Source: Spirosoma agri
Lineage (GTDB): Bacteria; Bacteroidota; Bacteroidia; Cytophagales; Spirosomataceae
DNA: 64,000 nt
Reading direction: 5' to 3'
Assembly (NCBI RefSeq): GCF_010747415.1
Contig: NZ_JAAGNZ010000001.1
Coordinates: 620,001-684,000, forward strand
In this document: one piece after another, positions 53,826 to 62,332 of the stretch
Layout: each line of letters opens with the position of its first letter
Numbering within the stretch: the first letter of the stretch is position 1
The notes under the pieces: model-generated
Databases searched by the model: none
What the model was told of the DNA's origin: nothing
What the model saw: the letters and a program-made list of their open reading frames with translations, nothing else
Position numbers and translations under genes: made by a program

Positions 53826-55172
53826 TTAAAATTTGTTAATCAGGGATTTGGTGCTCAATTGATTAGCTAGCCGTTTTGCCTTTCCAATGCAGTCGGAAAG
53901 AGAAACGCCGTTGTGCCAGTTTGCGCACACAAATAAGTCGTCTTTTTCAACACGCTCGACCTGTTGCTTGACCGCCAGAATCTGAGCATTGTACTGCGGA
54001 ATAGCGCGTTCCCAGCGCGTTAGTTTCTGAAAAACAGGGGCTTTCCCCGCTATGCCGAAACTGGCGCTCAATTCCCGTTGAACGCTATCGGTCAGTACGC
54101 TATCCGCTAGTCTGGCGTTGCGCTCACCCGACTGTCCGCCAACCATTGTCGTAATCAGTACTTCATCGTCGGGACAGCGCCCGTCAAACACCGAACTGCT
54201 CCAGATATGACCGGCGGCAAACCGCCCTTCGATCGTTGGGTTCAGGCCGCCAAAACCGTTGAGTGGGTGCTGCACATCCGCGCGTTTGTAAACCGAATGA
54301 ATGGCCGTCATTGGTGGGTACTCAACATGGCGAAGGGCATCGCCAAAAGCCGGATAATCGGCCAGAACCAACCGGGCGGCAGCGTCGGTACTAACGGCGA
54401 GCACCAGCTGATCAACGTGCTGCGTACCGGATTTCGTTTCTACCTGCCAGCCATCAGTGGTTCGGCTGATGCGCGAAACCGGATCGTTGAGCGAGAGATT
54501 CGTTAACCTGGCGGCCAGCGCATCGGGTAGCGCCTGCATACCGTTCCGAAAGCTAAACGACTGCCGACGCCCGGCGGTCGATTGATTTTTTATGAAACCG
54601 CGTAACACCGAGCCATATTCTTTTTCGTAGCGCAAAAGCATCGGAAATGTCTCGGAGACGAGCAGATTTTCGGGGTCACCCGCGTAAATGCCCGCTACGA
54701 ACGGGGCCAGTGCATAATCGACGATCTCACTGGAAAAACGGCGTCTGAAAAATTGCCCCAACGTTTCATTACCCGGCGATTGTGTTTTATTGGTCCGCTC
54801 CCGAAAGATGGCCAGTTTGGTTTTCCAGCTAAAGAACGAACCGAACAACAGCGATGGCGGACCCGATGGTAACTGGCGGTAGTGACCGTCGCGAAAAATA
54901 TACCGGGCCTTGCTGACGGGCTTGCTGAACGTCAGCTCAGGAGTTAGTCCCAGTTGGTCGAGCCAGAGCAATAAGTCAGCATCGCCAAGCAACGAGTTTG
55001 GCCCTAGCTCGCACAGATACCGCTGGCCGTCCGGTCCCGTTTCCCACGTCGATCCGATGTAGCCCCCCGCCTTTTCGGACGCTTCCCAAAGGTGATAGTC
55101 TACACCTTGTTGCTGTAACTCGTAGGCCAGTGTAAGGCCCGAAATGCCGGCGCCAATGATACCAATACTCAT
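53826..55172 (-). CDS. hemY: Protoporphyrinogen oxidase (HemG/HemY type)
   Basis: A 448-aa FAD flavoprotein that oxidises protoporphyrinogen IX (or coproporphyrinogen III) in heme synthesis. Dinucleotide-binding motif IGAGISGLTLAYELQQQG, then HLWEASEKAGGYIGS, CELGPNSLL, FVAGIYAGDPENL and the C-terminal NWHNGVSLSDCIGKAKRLA. Bacteroidota usually annotate this oxygen-dependent type as hemG or hemY. It overlaps the DUF4296 gene upstream by 4 bp. Confidence 0.93.
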   Translation of the reverse strand: MSIGIIGAGISGLTLAYELQQQGVDYHLWEASEKAGGYIGSTWETGPDGQRYLCELGPNSLLGDADLLLWLDQLGLTPELTFSKPVSKARYIFRDGHYRQLPSGPPSLLFGSFFSWKTKLAIFRERTNKTQSPGNETLGQFFRRRFSSEIVDYALAPFVAGIYAGDPENLLVSETFPMLLRYEKEYGSVLRGFIKNQSTAGRRQSFSFRNGMQALPDALAARLTNLSLNDPVSRISRTTDGWQVETKSGTQHVDQLVLAVSTDAAARLVLADYPAFGDALRHVEYPPMTAIHSVYKRADVQHPLNGFGGLNPTIEGRFAAGHIWSSSVFDGRCPDDEVLITTMVGGQSGERNARLADSVLTDSVQRELSASFGIAGKAPVFQKLTRWERAIPQYNAQILAVKQQVERVEKDDLFVCANWHNGVSLSDCIGKAKRLANQLSTKSLINKF

Positions 55173-55549
55173 GAGCGGTCTTGCTTTTTAGGTTCAGCTA
55201 GCTTCTTCAGATTGTCAACAACCTGTTTATATAGCTCTTCCATCTGACGAGGGTGCGCTGCGTAGTACACGTAACTCTTCGCATAAGCCGCCGTATCGAC
55301 CTTGAACTTCTGATAAATCTGTTTTTCCAGATGCTTGTACGCTATGTTGGACGAATCGATGGACCGCAATCCCAGACGACTGACACGTGATTCGGTCATG
55401 TGTACTTCGGTTAAAATAGTGGCCATACGATCCGTAGGGATCAGATTATCAGGACGTTTATCTTCCGGAGACTGGCAGCCCTGCAGGAGCCCAAGGCCAA
55501 GTATGGCCAGGCCCATCCAGATGGTTTGTTTGATCAGATGCCAACTCAT
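55169..55549 (-). CDS. DUF4296 lipoprotein
   Basis: A 126-aa lipoprotein (signal ending GLLQGC, Cys25). The mature part has the DUF4296 pattern: NLIPTDRMATILTEVHMTES, then YKHLEKQIYQKFKVDTAAYA and SYVYYAAHPRQMEELYKQVV. Function unknown; the family is confined to Bacteroidota. It shares 4 bp with hemY, so they are co-transcribed. Confidence 0.88.
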   Translation of the reverse strand: MSWHLIKQTIWMGLAILGLGLLQGCQSPEDKRPDNLIPTDRMATILTEVHMTESRVSRLGLRSIDSSNIAYKHLEKQIYQKFKVDTAAYAKSYVYYAAHPRQMEELYKQVVDNLKKLAEPKKQDRS

Positions 55550-55561
55550 AGTTTTATGCGT

Positions 55562-55569
55562 TAATTTTG
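55562..55569 (+). promoter_or_regulatory. Possible -7 box for the DUF58 operon
   Basis: TAATTTTG fits TAnnTTTG on the plus strand, 63 bases before the DUF58 start. Confidence 0.4.
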
Positions 55570-55632
55570 TAAGAGAAACCCGTCGGGCAAAGTTCGGGGT
55601 TGGTTGTTAAAATAACATAACGCCTATTTGGT

Positions 55633-56499
55633 ATGGACGAGTTCTTGGCCCGGCTACGTAATTTCGATATTCAGATCCGCAAGGCTGTCAACTCGCAGAT
55701 GCGCGGTAGTTTTCGTTCCGTTTTTAAAGGATCTGGTCTGGAGTTCAGTGACTTACGTATCTATCAGTACGGCGATGATGTGCGGGCTATCGACTGGAAC
55801 GTTTCCTCAAAGGGGCACGGTACGTTCGTGAAAGTATTCCGGGAAGAAAAAGATCAGACGGTTTTTTTTGTCGTTGACGTCAGCGCATCGCAGCAGGTCG
55901 GGCCGCAGCACCGGGCCAAATTAGATGCCACGAAAGAAGTGTGTGGTGTACTGGCGATGTCGGCCATCCGCGAAGCTAGTCATGTCGGTTTATACTGTTT
56001 TTCGGATCAGAAAGAGCGGTACATCAAGCCGTCGAATAGTATGAAAACGGGCTATCAGTTGATCATGAGTCTGTTCAAGCTGCAACCGGAATCGGCACGG
56101 ACCAACCTGGCCGATGCGCTGCTGTTTACGCTGAACTGCCTCAAACGGCGAAGTGTCGTGATTCTGCTCTCTGATTTTATTGATCAGGGTTATGAACATA
56201 ATCTCAAGGCGCTGGCACGAAAACACGATCTGGTCGTTATTCATTTCTATGATCAGCGCGAGGTCAATCTGCCCCGACTTGGCATCATTCCGGTTCACGA
56301 TACGGAGAGTGGCCGGACTGTCTGGCTCAATACATCGTCGGCGTCGTATCGGCACCGGTTGCGGGAGACGTTTCAGCAGAATCAATCCCGTCTGGAGCGA
56401 CTTTGCAAACAGTTTAATGCAAATTATCTGGCACTTGATTCCCAGGAGGATTTTGTGCCGAAACTTATCGATCTGTTTCGGGTAAGGAAGTATCAGTAG
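55633..56499 (+). CDS. DUF58-domain protein of the Bat cluster
   Basis: A 288-aa soluble protein. The DUF58 core is SVFKGSGLEFSDLRIYQYGD, VRAIDWNVSSKGHGTFVKVF and REEKDQTVFFVVDVSASQQV; DVSAS is a metal-ion-site (MIDAS-like) motif. It heads a group with a membrane protein and a von Willebrand protein, the layout of Bat (aerotolerance) clusters. The MoxR ATPase that usually starts the cluster is not adjacent. Confidence 0.92.
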   Translation: MDEFLARLRNFDIQIRKAVNSQMRGSFRSVFKGSGLEFSDLRIYQYGDDVRAIDWNVSSKGHGTFVKVFREEKDQTVFFVVDVSASQQVGPQHRAKLDATKEVCGVLAMSAIREASHVGLYCFSDQKERYIKPSNSMKTGYQLIMSLFKLQPESARTNLADALLFTLNCLKRRSVVILLSDFIDQGYEHNLKALARKHDLVVIHFYDQREVNLPRLGIIPVHDTESGRTVWLNTSSASYRHRLRETFQQNQSRLERLCKQFNANYLALDSQEDFVPKLIDLFRVRKYQ

Positions 56500-56518
56500 T
56501 TCTGATTAAGGCAGCTTG

Positions 56519-57502
56519 GTGACGCATATACGACTAGTTTGTTTTTTCTGCCTGTTGGCCGTGCCAGTGTGGGCGCAGCCGCCCGCAAAGTCAGCATTGA
56601 TCGGGCAATTTCTGGACGATAGCCTTGAAATCGGACGGCCGTTTCGGTATGCGCTGACCTACCGGCATCCGCCAACGGTTGAGGTTTTGTTCCCGGATAC
56701 CGCCATCCACTTTCTGCCCTTTCGGGTGAAAGCAGTAAGTGTGTCGCCTACGCATACAACGGGTGAAGGGCCGGCAACCATTAGTCGCGATAGTGCCGTT
56801 TATACCCTTATTTCGTTCGAGACCGATTCTGCCCAGTTGTTGCAGGTGCCCATTCGGTTGCTCAATGCTACGGACTGCACCAGCCTGATGACGCAGATCG
56901 ACACGGTATTTCTGCGATCAAAACTGACGTCACCTGCTGCGGGAACCGCTTCACCGAAAAGCCTTACGCTGGCTTTCGAAACCAGGCTAGCCCGCTTGCA
57001 ACAACAGTTTAACTACCCGCTTCTTGTCGAAGCTCTGATTCTTGTAGGGGCTTTCCTGACGCTGATCAACTTAGTGTTTGGCCAGGCTATCCGGCGGCAG
57101 TGGCGAATCTATCAACTGGCCCAGCGGCACCGGCGATTTCTGCGAGACTATACCGCTCTAAGCCAGCATCTGAGTGTCAGTACCGCTTCCGATACGGCTA
57201 ATCAGGTGGTTGTCCTCTGGAAAACATATCTGGAACAGCTTGAAAATCAGCCCTATGCTTCGCTGACTACTCCCGAGATTGCCGAACGCACGGGTGACGA
57301 CCGGGTGACGGATGCCCTTCGGGAAGCCGACCGGATGATTTACGGAGAAACGTTTTCGGACCAGTCACCGGATGCGTTGCGCGTGTTGCGCGATGTGGCC
57401 ATTCTAGCCTATCATCGCCGACGAAGCCTGATGCTGACTTCATCCGTAACCGATGCACCAGCGGCCTTGTCTGGTGAGCCCGAATCGTCAACTTCTCCGT
57501 AA
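56519..57502 (+). CDS. Membrane protein of the Bat cluster
   Basis: A 327-aa protein (start GTG 56519; a TTG precedes it). It has a signal peptide ending VPVWAQ, a beta-rich extracytoplasmic domain (residues 30-160), one transmembrane helix (about 175-200, LLVEALILVGAFLTLINLVF) and a cytoplasmic helical domain (QAIRRQWRIYQLAQRHRRF). Topology and position match the middle protein of Bat clusters. It lies between DUF58 and the von Willebrand gene, with short gaps. Confidence 0.75.
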   Translation: MTHIRLVCFFCLLAVPVWAQPPAKSALIGQFLDDSLEIGRPFRYALTYRHPPTVEVLFPDTAIHFLPFRVKAVSVSPTHTTGEGPATISRDSAVYTLISFETDSAQLLQVPIRLLNATDCTSLMTQIDTVFLRSKLTSPAAGTASPKSLTLAFETRLARLQQQFNYPLLVEALILVGAFLTLINLVFGQAIRRQWRIYQLAQRHRRFLRDYTALSQHLSVSTASDTANQVVVLWKTYLEQLENQPYASLTTPEIAERTGDDRVTDALREADRMIYGETFSDQSPDALRVLRDVAILAYHRRRSLMLTSSVTDAPAALSGEPESSTSP

Positions 57503-57503
57503 T

Positions 57504-58580
57504 ATGGAGCCTTGGTACTCACTTCGCTGGTTTTCTCCGGATGTATGGGCGCAGTTTCGCTTCTCGAATCCGCTGGCACTCTACTTCATTCCGACCATTG
57601 GGATGCTGTTTGTGCTTCGGTATTATCTGCACCGGAACTCGCAGCAGCGGTTAAACATGTCGCTCGGGTCAACGACCAGCCGAACGTCGGGAAGTCGTTT
57701 CAGCGAGAATACGATTCGGGTCAATCAGGTATTGATCAGCTCACTGCGCTTTCTGCTGCCCGGTAGTCTGTTCATTGCCATGAGCCTGCTGTTGATCGCA
57801 CTCGCTCGTCCGCAGTTTGTTCAGACGCATCGTGAGCAGCAGTCAGAAGGAATCGACATCATGCTGGCGATGGACGTATCATCGTCCATGACCGAGACCG
57901 ATCTGCCACCTAACCGGCTGGCTGCGGCCCGGCGTGTCGCGCAGACCTTTGTCAATGGCCGTAAAAACGACCGAATTGGTCTCGTCATTTTTGCGGGAGA
58001 AGCCTTCTCGCTTTGCCCCCTTACGACCGACTACCCGTTGTTGAAACAATACCTGAGCGAACTGAACGACAGGATGATTCCTGCTTCGGGAACTGCCATC
58101 GGTGATGCGCTGGCTCGCTGTATCAACCGGATGCGCGACCCCGCTATGACGCAGGAGGATTCGACTCAAACCGAAAAGAAACGAAGCAAATTGATCATTT
58201 TGCTGAGCGACGGCGACAATACGGCCGGCAATCTGGATCCCGTTACCGCTGCCCGTTTGGCCAAGGCGTTTGCTATCCGGATCTACACAATCGCTGTTGG
58301 TCGGGCTACTCGTTCGAGTACATCGGCGTCTACGATAGACGAAGGCATCCTGAAAACCATTGCCGATATTGGTCATGGCAGTTTTTTTCGGGCAGCGGAC
58401 GCCGGACGATTGAAGGCTGTATTCGACCAGATCGACCGGCTGGAAAAAGCCCCGGTCCGCGTGCTGGTTTACGAGGATATACAGGACTATTATCGGGTCT
58501 ATCTATACTGGGCGATTTCATTTCTGCTGTTCGCGCTCTTTCTGAAAAATACGATCATCGGCAATGTGCTGGAAGACTGA
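57504..58580 (+). CDS. von Willebrand factor A-domain membrane protein, BatA-like
   Basis: From ATG 57504 (MEPWYSLRWFSPDVW) the protein is 358 aa; an upstream in-frame ATG at 57453 lies in the preceding gene. Two N-terminal helices are followed by a vWA domain whose metal site begins Asp124 in MAMDVSSSM. SGTAIGDALARCI and LLSDGDNTAG are the other metal-site loops. A last helix (about 328-348) anchors the C-terminus. BatA-type proteins act with MoxR and DUF58. Confidence 0.92.
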   Translation: MEPWYSLRWFSPDVWAQFRFSNPLALYFIPTIGMLFVLRYYLHRNSQQRLNMSLGSTTSRTSGSRFSENTIRVNQVLISSLRFLLPGSLFIAMSLLLIALARPQFVQTHREQQSEGIDIMLAMDVSSSMTETDLPPNRLAAARRVAQTFVNGRKNDRIGLVIFAGEAFSLCPLTTDYPLLKQYLSELNDRMIPASGTAIGDALARCINRMRDPAMTQEDSTQTEKKRSKLIILLSDGDNTAGNLDPVTAARLAKAFAIRIYTIAVGRATRSSTSASTIDEGILKTIADIGHGSFFRAADAGRLKAVFDQIDRLEKAPVRVLVYEDIQDYYRVYLYWAISFLLFALFLKNTIIGNVLED

Positions 58581-58611
58581 TAATTAGTGAATTAGCTGAT
58601 GATTGATTTGT

Positions 58612-58664
58612 GGAAGGTGTTTGATACGCCGTATTTTGGAAATACGGCGTATCAAACACCTTCC
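58612..58664. repeat. Long perfect hairpin with conserved core, copy B
   Basis: Two 25-base arms (58612-58636 and 58640-58664) pair perfectly around the loop TGG. The inner ATACGCCGTATTT-TGG-AAATACGGCGTAT matches copy A at 31671, while the outer arms differ. It separates the BatA-like gene from rnhB. Confidence 0.9.
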
Positions 58665-58705
58665 GTTGATTCACACAAAGGCGCAGTATATAAATGTGAG
58701 TGGCG

Positions 58706-59281
58706 ATGCTTAAATCCTATTACAACGCGGAGGCCGTCGAAGCGGGTTTAGATGAAGTTGGCCGGGGATGTCTGGCGGGCCCCGTCGTGGCCGCTGCGGT
58801 TATCCTCCCGCGTGATTATACGCACCCGATTTTAAACGACTCCAAGCAATTGACCCGCTTCCAGCGAGAACAGCTTCGTACGGATATCCAGCGGGATGCA
58901 CTGGCTTGGGCCGTAGCCGAAGTATCGCACGAAGACATCGACCGGATCAATATTCTGAAGGCCAGTTTTCTGGCCATGCACCGCGCTGTTGATGTGTTAG
59001 TGGTCAGGCCCGATCATTTACTGGTGGATGGTAACCGGTTTGTGCCGTATCCCATGATTCCGCATACGTGTATCATCAAAGGCGATGCTCATTACTTGTC
59101 CATTGCGGCTGCTTCAGTGCTGGCGAAAACCTACCGCGACGCGCTGATGGAGGAGCTAGGGCGCGAATTTCCGGCGTATGGCTGGGCGAAGAACGTGGGT
59201 TACCCAACGCCCATACATCGGGCCGCTATCCGGGAGTTTGGCCCGACGAAATACCACCGAATGAGCTTTCGGCTGCTGTAA
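58706..59281 (+). CDS. rnhB: Ribonuclease HII
   Basis: Removes RNA from RNA-DNA hybrids, including single ribonucleotides. The start is ATG 58706 (MLKSYYNAEAVEAG); a GTG two codons earlier is possible. The 191-aa enzyme has the DEG site AGLDEVGRGCLAGPVVAAAV, then a second Asp in LLVDGNRF and the later catalytic Asp in IIKGDAHYLSIAAASVLAKT. GYPTPIHRAAIREFGPTKYH is the C-terminal signature. Confidence 0.95.
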   Translation: MLKSYYNAEAVEAGLDEVGRGCLAGPVVAAAVILPRDYTHPILNDSKQLTRFQREQLRTDIQRDALAWAVAEVSHEDIDRINILKASFLAMHRAVDVLVVRPDHLLVDGNRFVPYPMIPHTCIIKGDAHYLSIAAASVLAKTYRDALMEELGREFPAYGWAKNVGYPTPIHRAAIREFGPTKYHRMSFRLL

Positions 59282-59307
59282 GTTGGCGTGACGTCAGGAT
59301 AACTAAC

Positions 59308-59393
59308 TTTTGTCATCCTGACGTTATGAAGGATCTTCGGGGATTAGATTTTTTTGATTCACGAAGATTCTTCCTGGCGTCAGGATGACAAAA
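59308..59393. repeat. REP-like palindromic element
   Basis: TTTTGTCATCCTGACG (59308-59323) pairs perfectly with 59378-59393. A second nested pair, AAGGATCTTCG (59329-59339) and CGAAGATTCTT (59362-59372), has one mismatch. It lies between rnhB and fadB and resembles palindromic units found in many Bacteroidota genomes. Confidence 0.65.
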
Positions 59394-59460
59394 AGCTGTT
59401 ACATATCTTAACCTAGCAGTCACATACAGATTAGGCTCGCAACCACGGAGCCTAATCTAA

Positions 59461-61632
59461 TCATCCATTTACCAATGTCACACCGGCTCGTTCGCGCAGT
59501 TTTTCGGTTGGGCGGAATCGCTCGCCATACTGATCGGCCAGTCGGTCGAGGGTTTGTACAAATGTGTCGATCCCGACAAAATCGACAAACGACAACGCCC
59601 CACCGGTATAAGCCGGAAAACCCCACGCCAGAATCGAGCCCAGGTCAGCGTCCAGTTTTGTCCGAACGACGTTTTCGTCAAAACAGCGCACGGCTTCAAT
59701 GGCCTGACGATAGAGCAATCGCGTCTTCACTTCATCAAGGGTAGGTTGCTGCTCCGCACGTGGGAATAGGTCAGTCAGGCCAGCCCAGAGGTGTTTCGGT
59801 CCGCCTTCGGGATATTCGTAAAAACCGGCTTTGGCTTTCTTCCCCAGTCGGCCCAACTCAACGAATTGTTTGGCGACCTGGTAGCTGGTATCCGTTTCAG
59901 GCAAGGCACCATCTTTAACGCCCTGACTGGAAATTTTGTAGACCAGATCGAGCGCAACTTCGTCCGTAACGGCCAATGGACCAACGGGCATGCCAGCATC
60001 CTTACCGCCATTTTCGATCAAAATCGGGCTGACACCATCGCGCAACAATTCCATTCCCTCCGACGAATACGTACTGAAACAGCGCGACGTGTAGAAACCC
60101 CGCGAATCATTCACAACGATCGGGGTTTTGCGAATTTTTCGCACATAGTCGATGGCAACGGCCAGTGCATAATCGGATGTTTGCTGGCCCATAATCAGCT
60201 CAACCAGCATCATCTTGTCCACGGGTGAGAAGAAATGAATGCCGATAAAGTTTGTCGGGTTTGCCGATGCCTGCGCCAGCCTACTAATGGGTAGGGTAGA
60301 GGTGTTGGAGCCGAACACGCTTTTACCGCCCGGCAACAGCATTGGTTCGGCTTCTTTCGTAACCTGCGCTTTCAATTCGCGATCTTCGAAGACAGCTTCA
60401 ATGATGAGGTCACAGCCTTGTAAGTCTTGTACATCGGCCGTTGGTTTAATCAGATCCAGGATGCCGTCTACCTTCGCGGGGTCAACCTTACCCCGTTCAA
60501 CACCTTTGTTGAGCAACCCGCGCGAATAGTCTTTGCCCTTTTCGGCGGCTTCCACCGAAATATCCTTGAGCACGACTTCAATACCCGCCTGGGCCGATAC
60601 ATAAGCGATACCGGCACCCATCATACCGGCGCCAAGAATGCCCAGTTTCTTTACGTCGGTCTTGGGAATATCTTTTGGCCGGCTGGCTCCTTTGTTGGCC
60701 TCGTTCATCCCCAGAAACATCGTCTGGATAAGGTTCTTCGCTACTTTGGACGTGGCTACCTTAACAAAATGCCGCGCTTCGATGGTTAGGGCCCGGTCAA
60801 TGTTAACCTGCAATCCTTCGTACACGCAGGCCATGATTTCGAGTGGAGCCGGATAGTTGCCTTTTGTCTTGTCCATCAGCATGGCTGTTCCGGCACTGAA
60901 TGTCTGCGCCCCCACAACGCTCTGAACGTTACCCCCCGGTATCTTGACGTTATCCTTCCCGACAATCTTTCCGGTCTTCCGATCGACTTCGTCCCACGGT
61001 TGGATTGGATTTGGGTTCGCGGTAATCCAGGCGCGGGCTTTTTCGAGCATTTCAGCAGGGCTATCCGCAATGTCGTCGATCATGCATAGCTTTTTTGCTT
61101 CCTGAACGCTTACCTTTTTGCCTTCCAGCAGTAGCGGTAAGGCTGCCTGAATGCCAATCATACGCGGGAGCCGTTGCGTGCCACCCGCACCGGGCAACAG
61201 ACCGATGGTGACCTCGACCAGACCCAGCACCGTTTTGGACCGGGCGGACGTTCCGTTATTGAGCGCAATACGGTGGTGACAGGCCAGACAGATCTCGTAG
61301 CCGCCCCCAAGCGCAGTTCCGTTGATGGCCGCGACGGTGGGTTTCCCCGATGTTTCGATACGCCGAAAAATACGGTTCAGTTCCGACGATACCTTTAGCA
61401 TGTCAGCTGGGTCTTTGTCGTTATTGCGCAGGATCATTTTTAGGTCCGCCCCCGCGACAAATTCCGGCTTGGCCGATGTAATGATGATACCAGTCACGGA
61501 ATCGTCGGAAAACGCTTTTTGTAAAGCCGTTTCAAACTGGGGTATCGATTCGTCGTTGAGGACGTTCATGGGCGACGAGGTCATTTCCCACGAAAGGATA
61601 GCCACGTTCTGATCAACGCTGTAGTTTATCAT
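59461..61632 (-). CDS. fadB: Bifunctional enoyl-CoA hydratase / 3-hydroxyacyl-CoA dehydrogenase
   Basis: The 723-aa multifunctional beta-oxidation protein. The N-terminal crotonase domain has ALGGGYEICLACHHRIAL and VEVTIGLLPGAGGTQRLPR with both catalytic Glu. The dehydrogenase domain starts near residue 330 (LGILGAGMMGAGIAYVSAQA, NAD site), with the catalytic His in NFIGIHFFSPVDKMMLVE and a C-terminal repeat (KAGFYEYPEGG). Orientation matches fadA at 62329, but a toxin-antitoxin pair on the other strand sits between them. Confidence 0.95.
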   Translation of the reverse strand: MINYSVDQNVAILSWEMTSSPMNVLNDESIPQFETALQKAFSDDSVTGIIITSAKPEFVAGADLKMILRNNDKDPADMLKVSSELNRIFRRIETSGKPTVAAINGTALGGGYEICLACHHRIALNNGTSARSKTVLGLVEVTIGLLPGAGGTQRLPRMIGIQAALPLLLEGKKVSVQEAKKLCMIDDIADSPAEMLEKARAWITANPNPIQPWDEVDRKTGKIVGKDNVKIPGGNVQSVVGAQTFSAGTAMLMDKTKGNYPAPLEIMACVYEGLQVNIDRALTIEARHFVKVATSKVAKNLIQTMFLGMNEANKGASRPKDIPKTDVKKLGILGAGMMGAGIAYVSAQAGIEVVLKDISVEAAEKGKDYSRGLLNKGVERGKVDPAKVDGILDLIKPTADVQDLQGCDLIIEAVFEDRELKAQVTKEAEPMLLPGGKSVFGSNTSTLPISRLAQASANPTNFIGIHFFSPVDKMMLVELIMGQQTSDYALAVAIDYVRKIRKTPIVVNDSRGFYTSRCFSTYSSEGMELLRDGVSPILIENGGKDAGMPVGPLAVTDEVALDLVYKISSQGVKDGALPETDTSYQVAKQFVELGRLGKKAKAGFYEYPEGGPKHLWAGLTDLFPRAEQQPTLDEVKTRLLYRQAIEAVRCFDENVVRTKLDADLGSILAWGFPAYTGGALSFVDFVGIDTFVQTLDRLADQYGERFRPTEKLRERAGVTLVNG

Positions 61633-61642
61633 GTTTGGTCAG

Positions 61643-61665
61643 GTTTTTGTATTTTTACCAAAAAC
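61643..61665. promoter_or_regulatory. Inverted repeat upstream of the antitoxin gene
   Basis: GTTTTTG (61643-61649) and CAAAAAC (61659-61665) flank nine bases; the repeat ends ten bases before the antitoxin ATG and eleven bases from the fadB start. It may be the toxin-antitoxin autoregulatory site, and it also lies in the fadB promoter. Confidence 0.45.
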
Positions 61666-61674
61666 GAAGTTCTT

Positions 61675-61890
61675 ATGGATCCCATTCGACTTATTCAAAG
61701 GCCAAAGGATGGTAAGATTATTTTTACAGTTCCGGATGACATGCGCGATGAGACAATCGTGATCGAGTTCCGTCCTGCGCGCGAAGATGATTCATTGACA
61801 CTTGCCGAAACATCTCGTCAATTGTTCGATCGTTTGCCCGATCCTAGTCCCGATTTTGATTGGAATACCTTAAATGTTTATGAGCAGTAA
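61675..61890 (+). CDS. Antitoxin-like protein of a PIN toxin
   Basis: A 71-aa acidic protein. The N-terminal part (PIRLIQRPKDGKIIFTVPDD, then MRDETIVIEFRPA) is beta-rich, and the C-terminal tail (ETSRQLFDRLPDPSPDFDWN) is extended, as in antitoxins that wrap a toxin. It overlaps the PIN gene by 17 bp on the same strand. Its own DNA-binding fold is not recognised. Confidence 0.7.
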   Translation: MDPIRLIQRPKDGKIIFTVPDDMRDETIVIEFRPAREDDSLTLAETSRQLFDRLPDPSPDFDWNTLNVYEQ

Positions 61891-62332
61891 GTTATTCCTT
61901 GACAGTTCTATTCTGGTTGAGTGGGCAAAGAAAACGCAAACGTCCTTGTTCGATCACCTGGCAAATAGTGATAAGTATGAGTTGTGTATCAATCACACCA
62001 TTCTCAGCGAGTTCACCTATTACTGGTTAGCGATTGGGGGCGGTAAAGCGCCTGTTACCTTAAAAAGGGATGGCGCTATTCCTTCTGTTTTAAAATTATA
62101 CAATCCCATCAGTTTATTGAAGAAGGTGACATGGTTAACTACTGATCAGGCAATTATTCCGCTCTATTTAAAGCTGATGGAAGACTACAATTTATTGCCA
62201 AACGATGCACTTATCCTTGCAACCTGCAAACTGAACAGCGTTAATCAGCTTGCCAGCTACGACGCTGATTTTGAAGCGGCCTGTATTGGAGAGGGTATTC
62301 AACTCATCAGGCAGGTGAGCGATCTCGCTTAA
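61874..62332 (+). CDS. PIN-domain ribonuclease toxin
   Basis: A 152-aa PIN protein with the four acidic metal residues: Asp10 (SSKLFLDSSILVEW), Glu46 (HTILSEFTYYW), Asp111 (LLPNDALILATC) and Asp130 (LASYDADF). Such toxins cleave RNA when their antitoxin is degraded. An ATG two codons in is an alternative start. The gene overlaps the antitoxin at its start and the convergent fadA by 4 bp at its end. Confidence 0.88.
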   Translation: MFMSSKLFLDSSILVEWAKKTQTSLFDHLANSDKYELCINHTILSEFTYYWLAIGGGKAPVTLKRDGAIPSVLKLYNPISLLKKVTWLTTDQAIIPLYLKLMEDYNLLPNDALILATCKLNSVNQLASYDADFEAACIGEGIQLIRQVSDLA

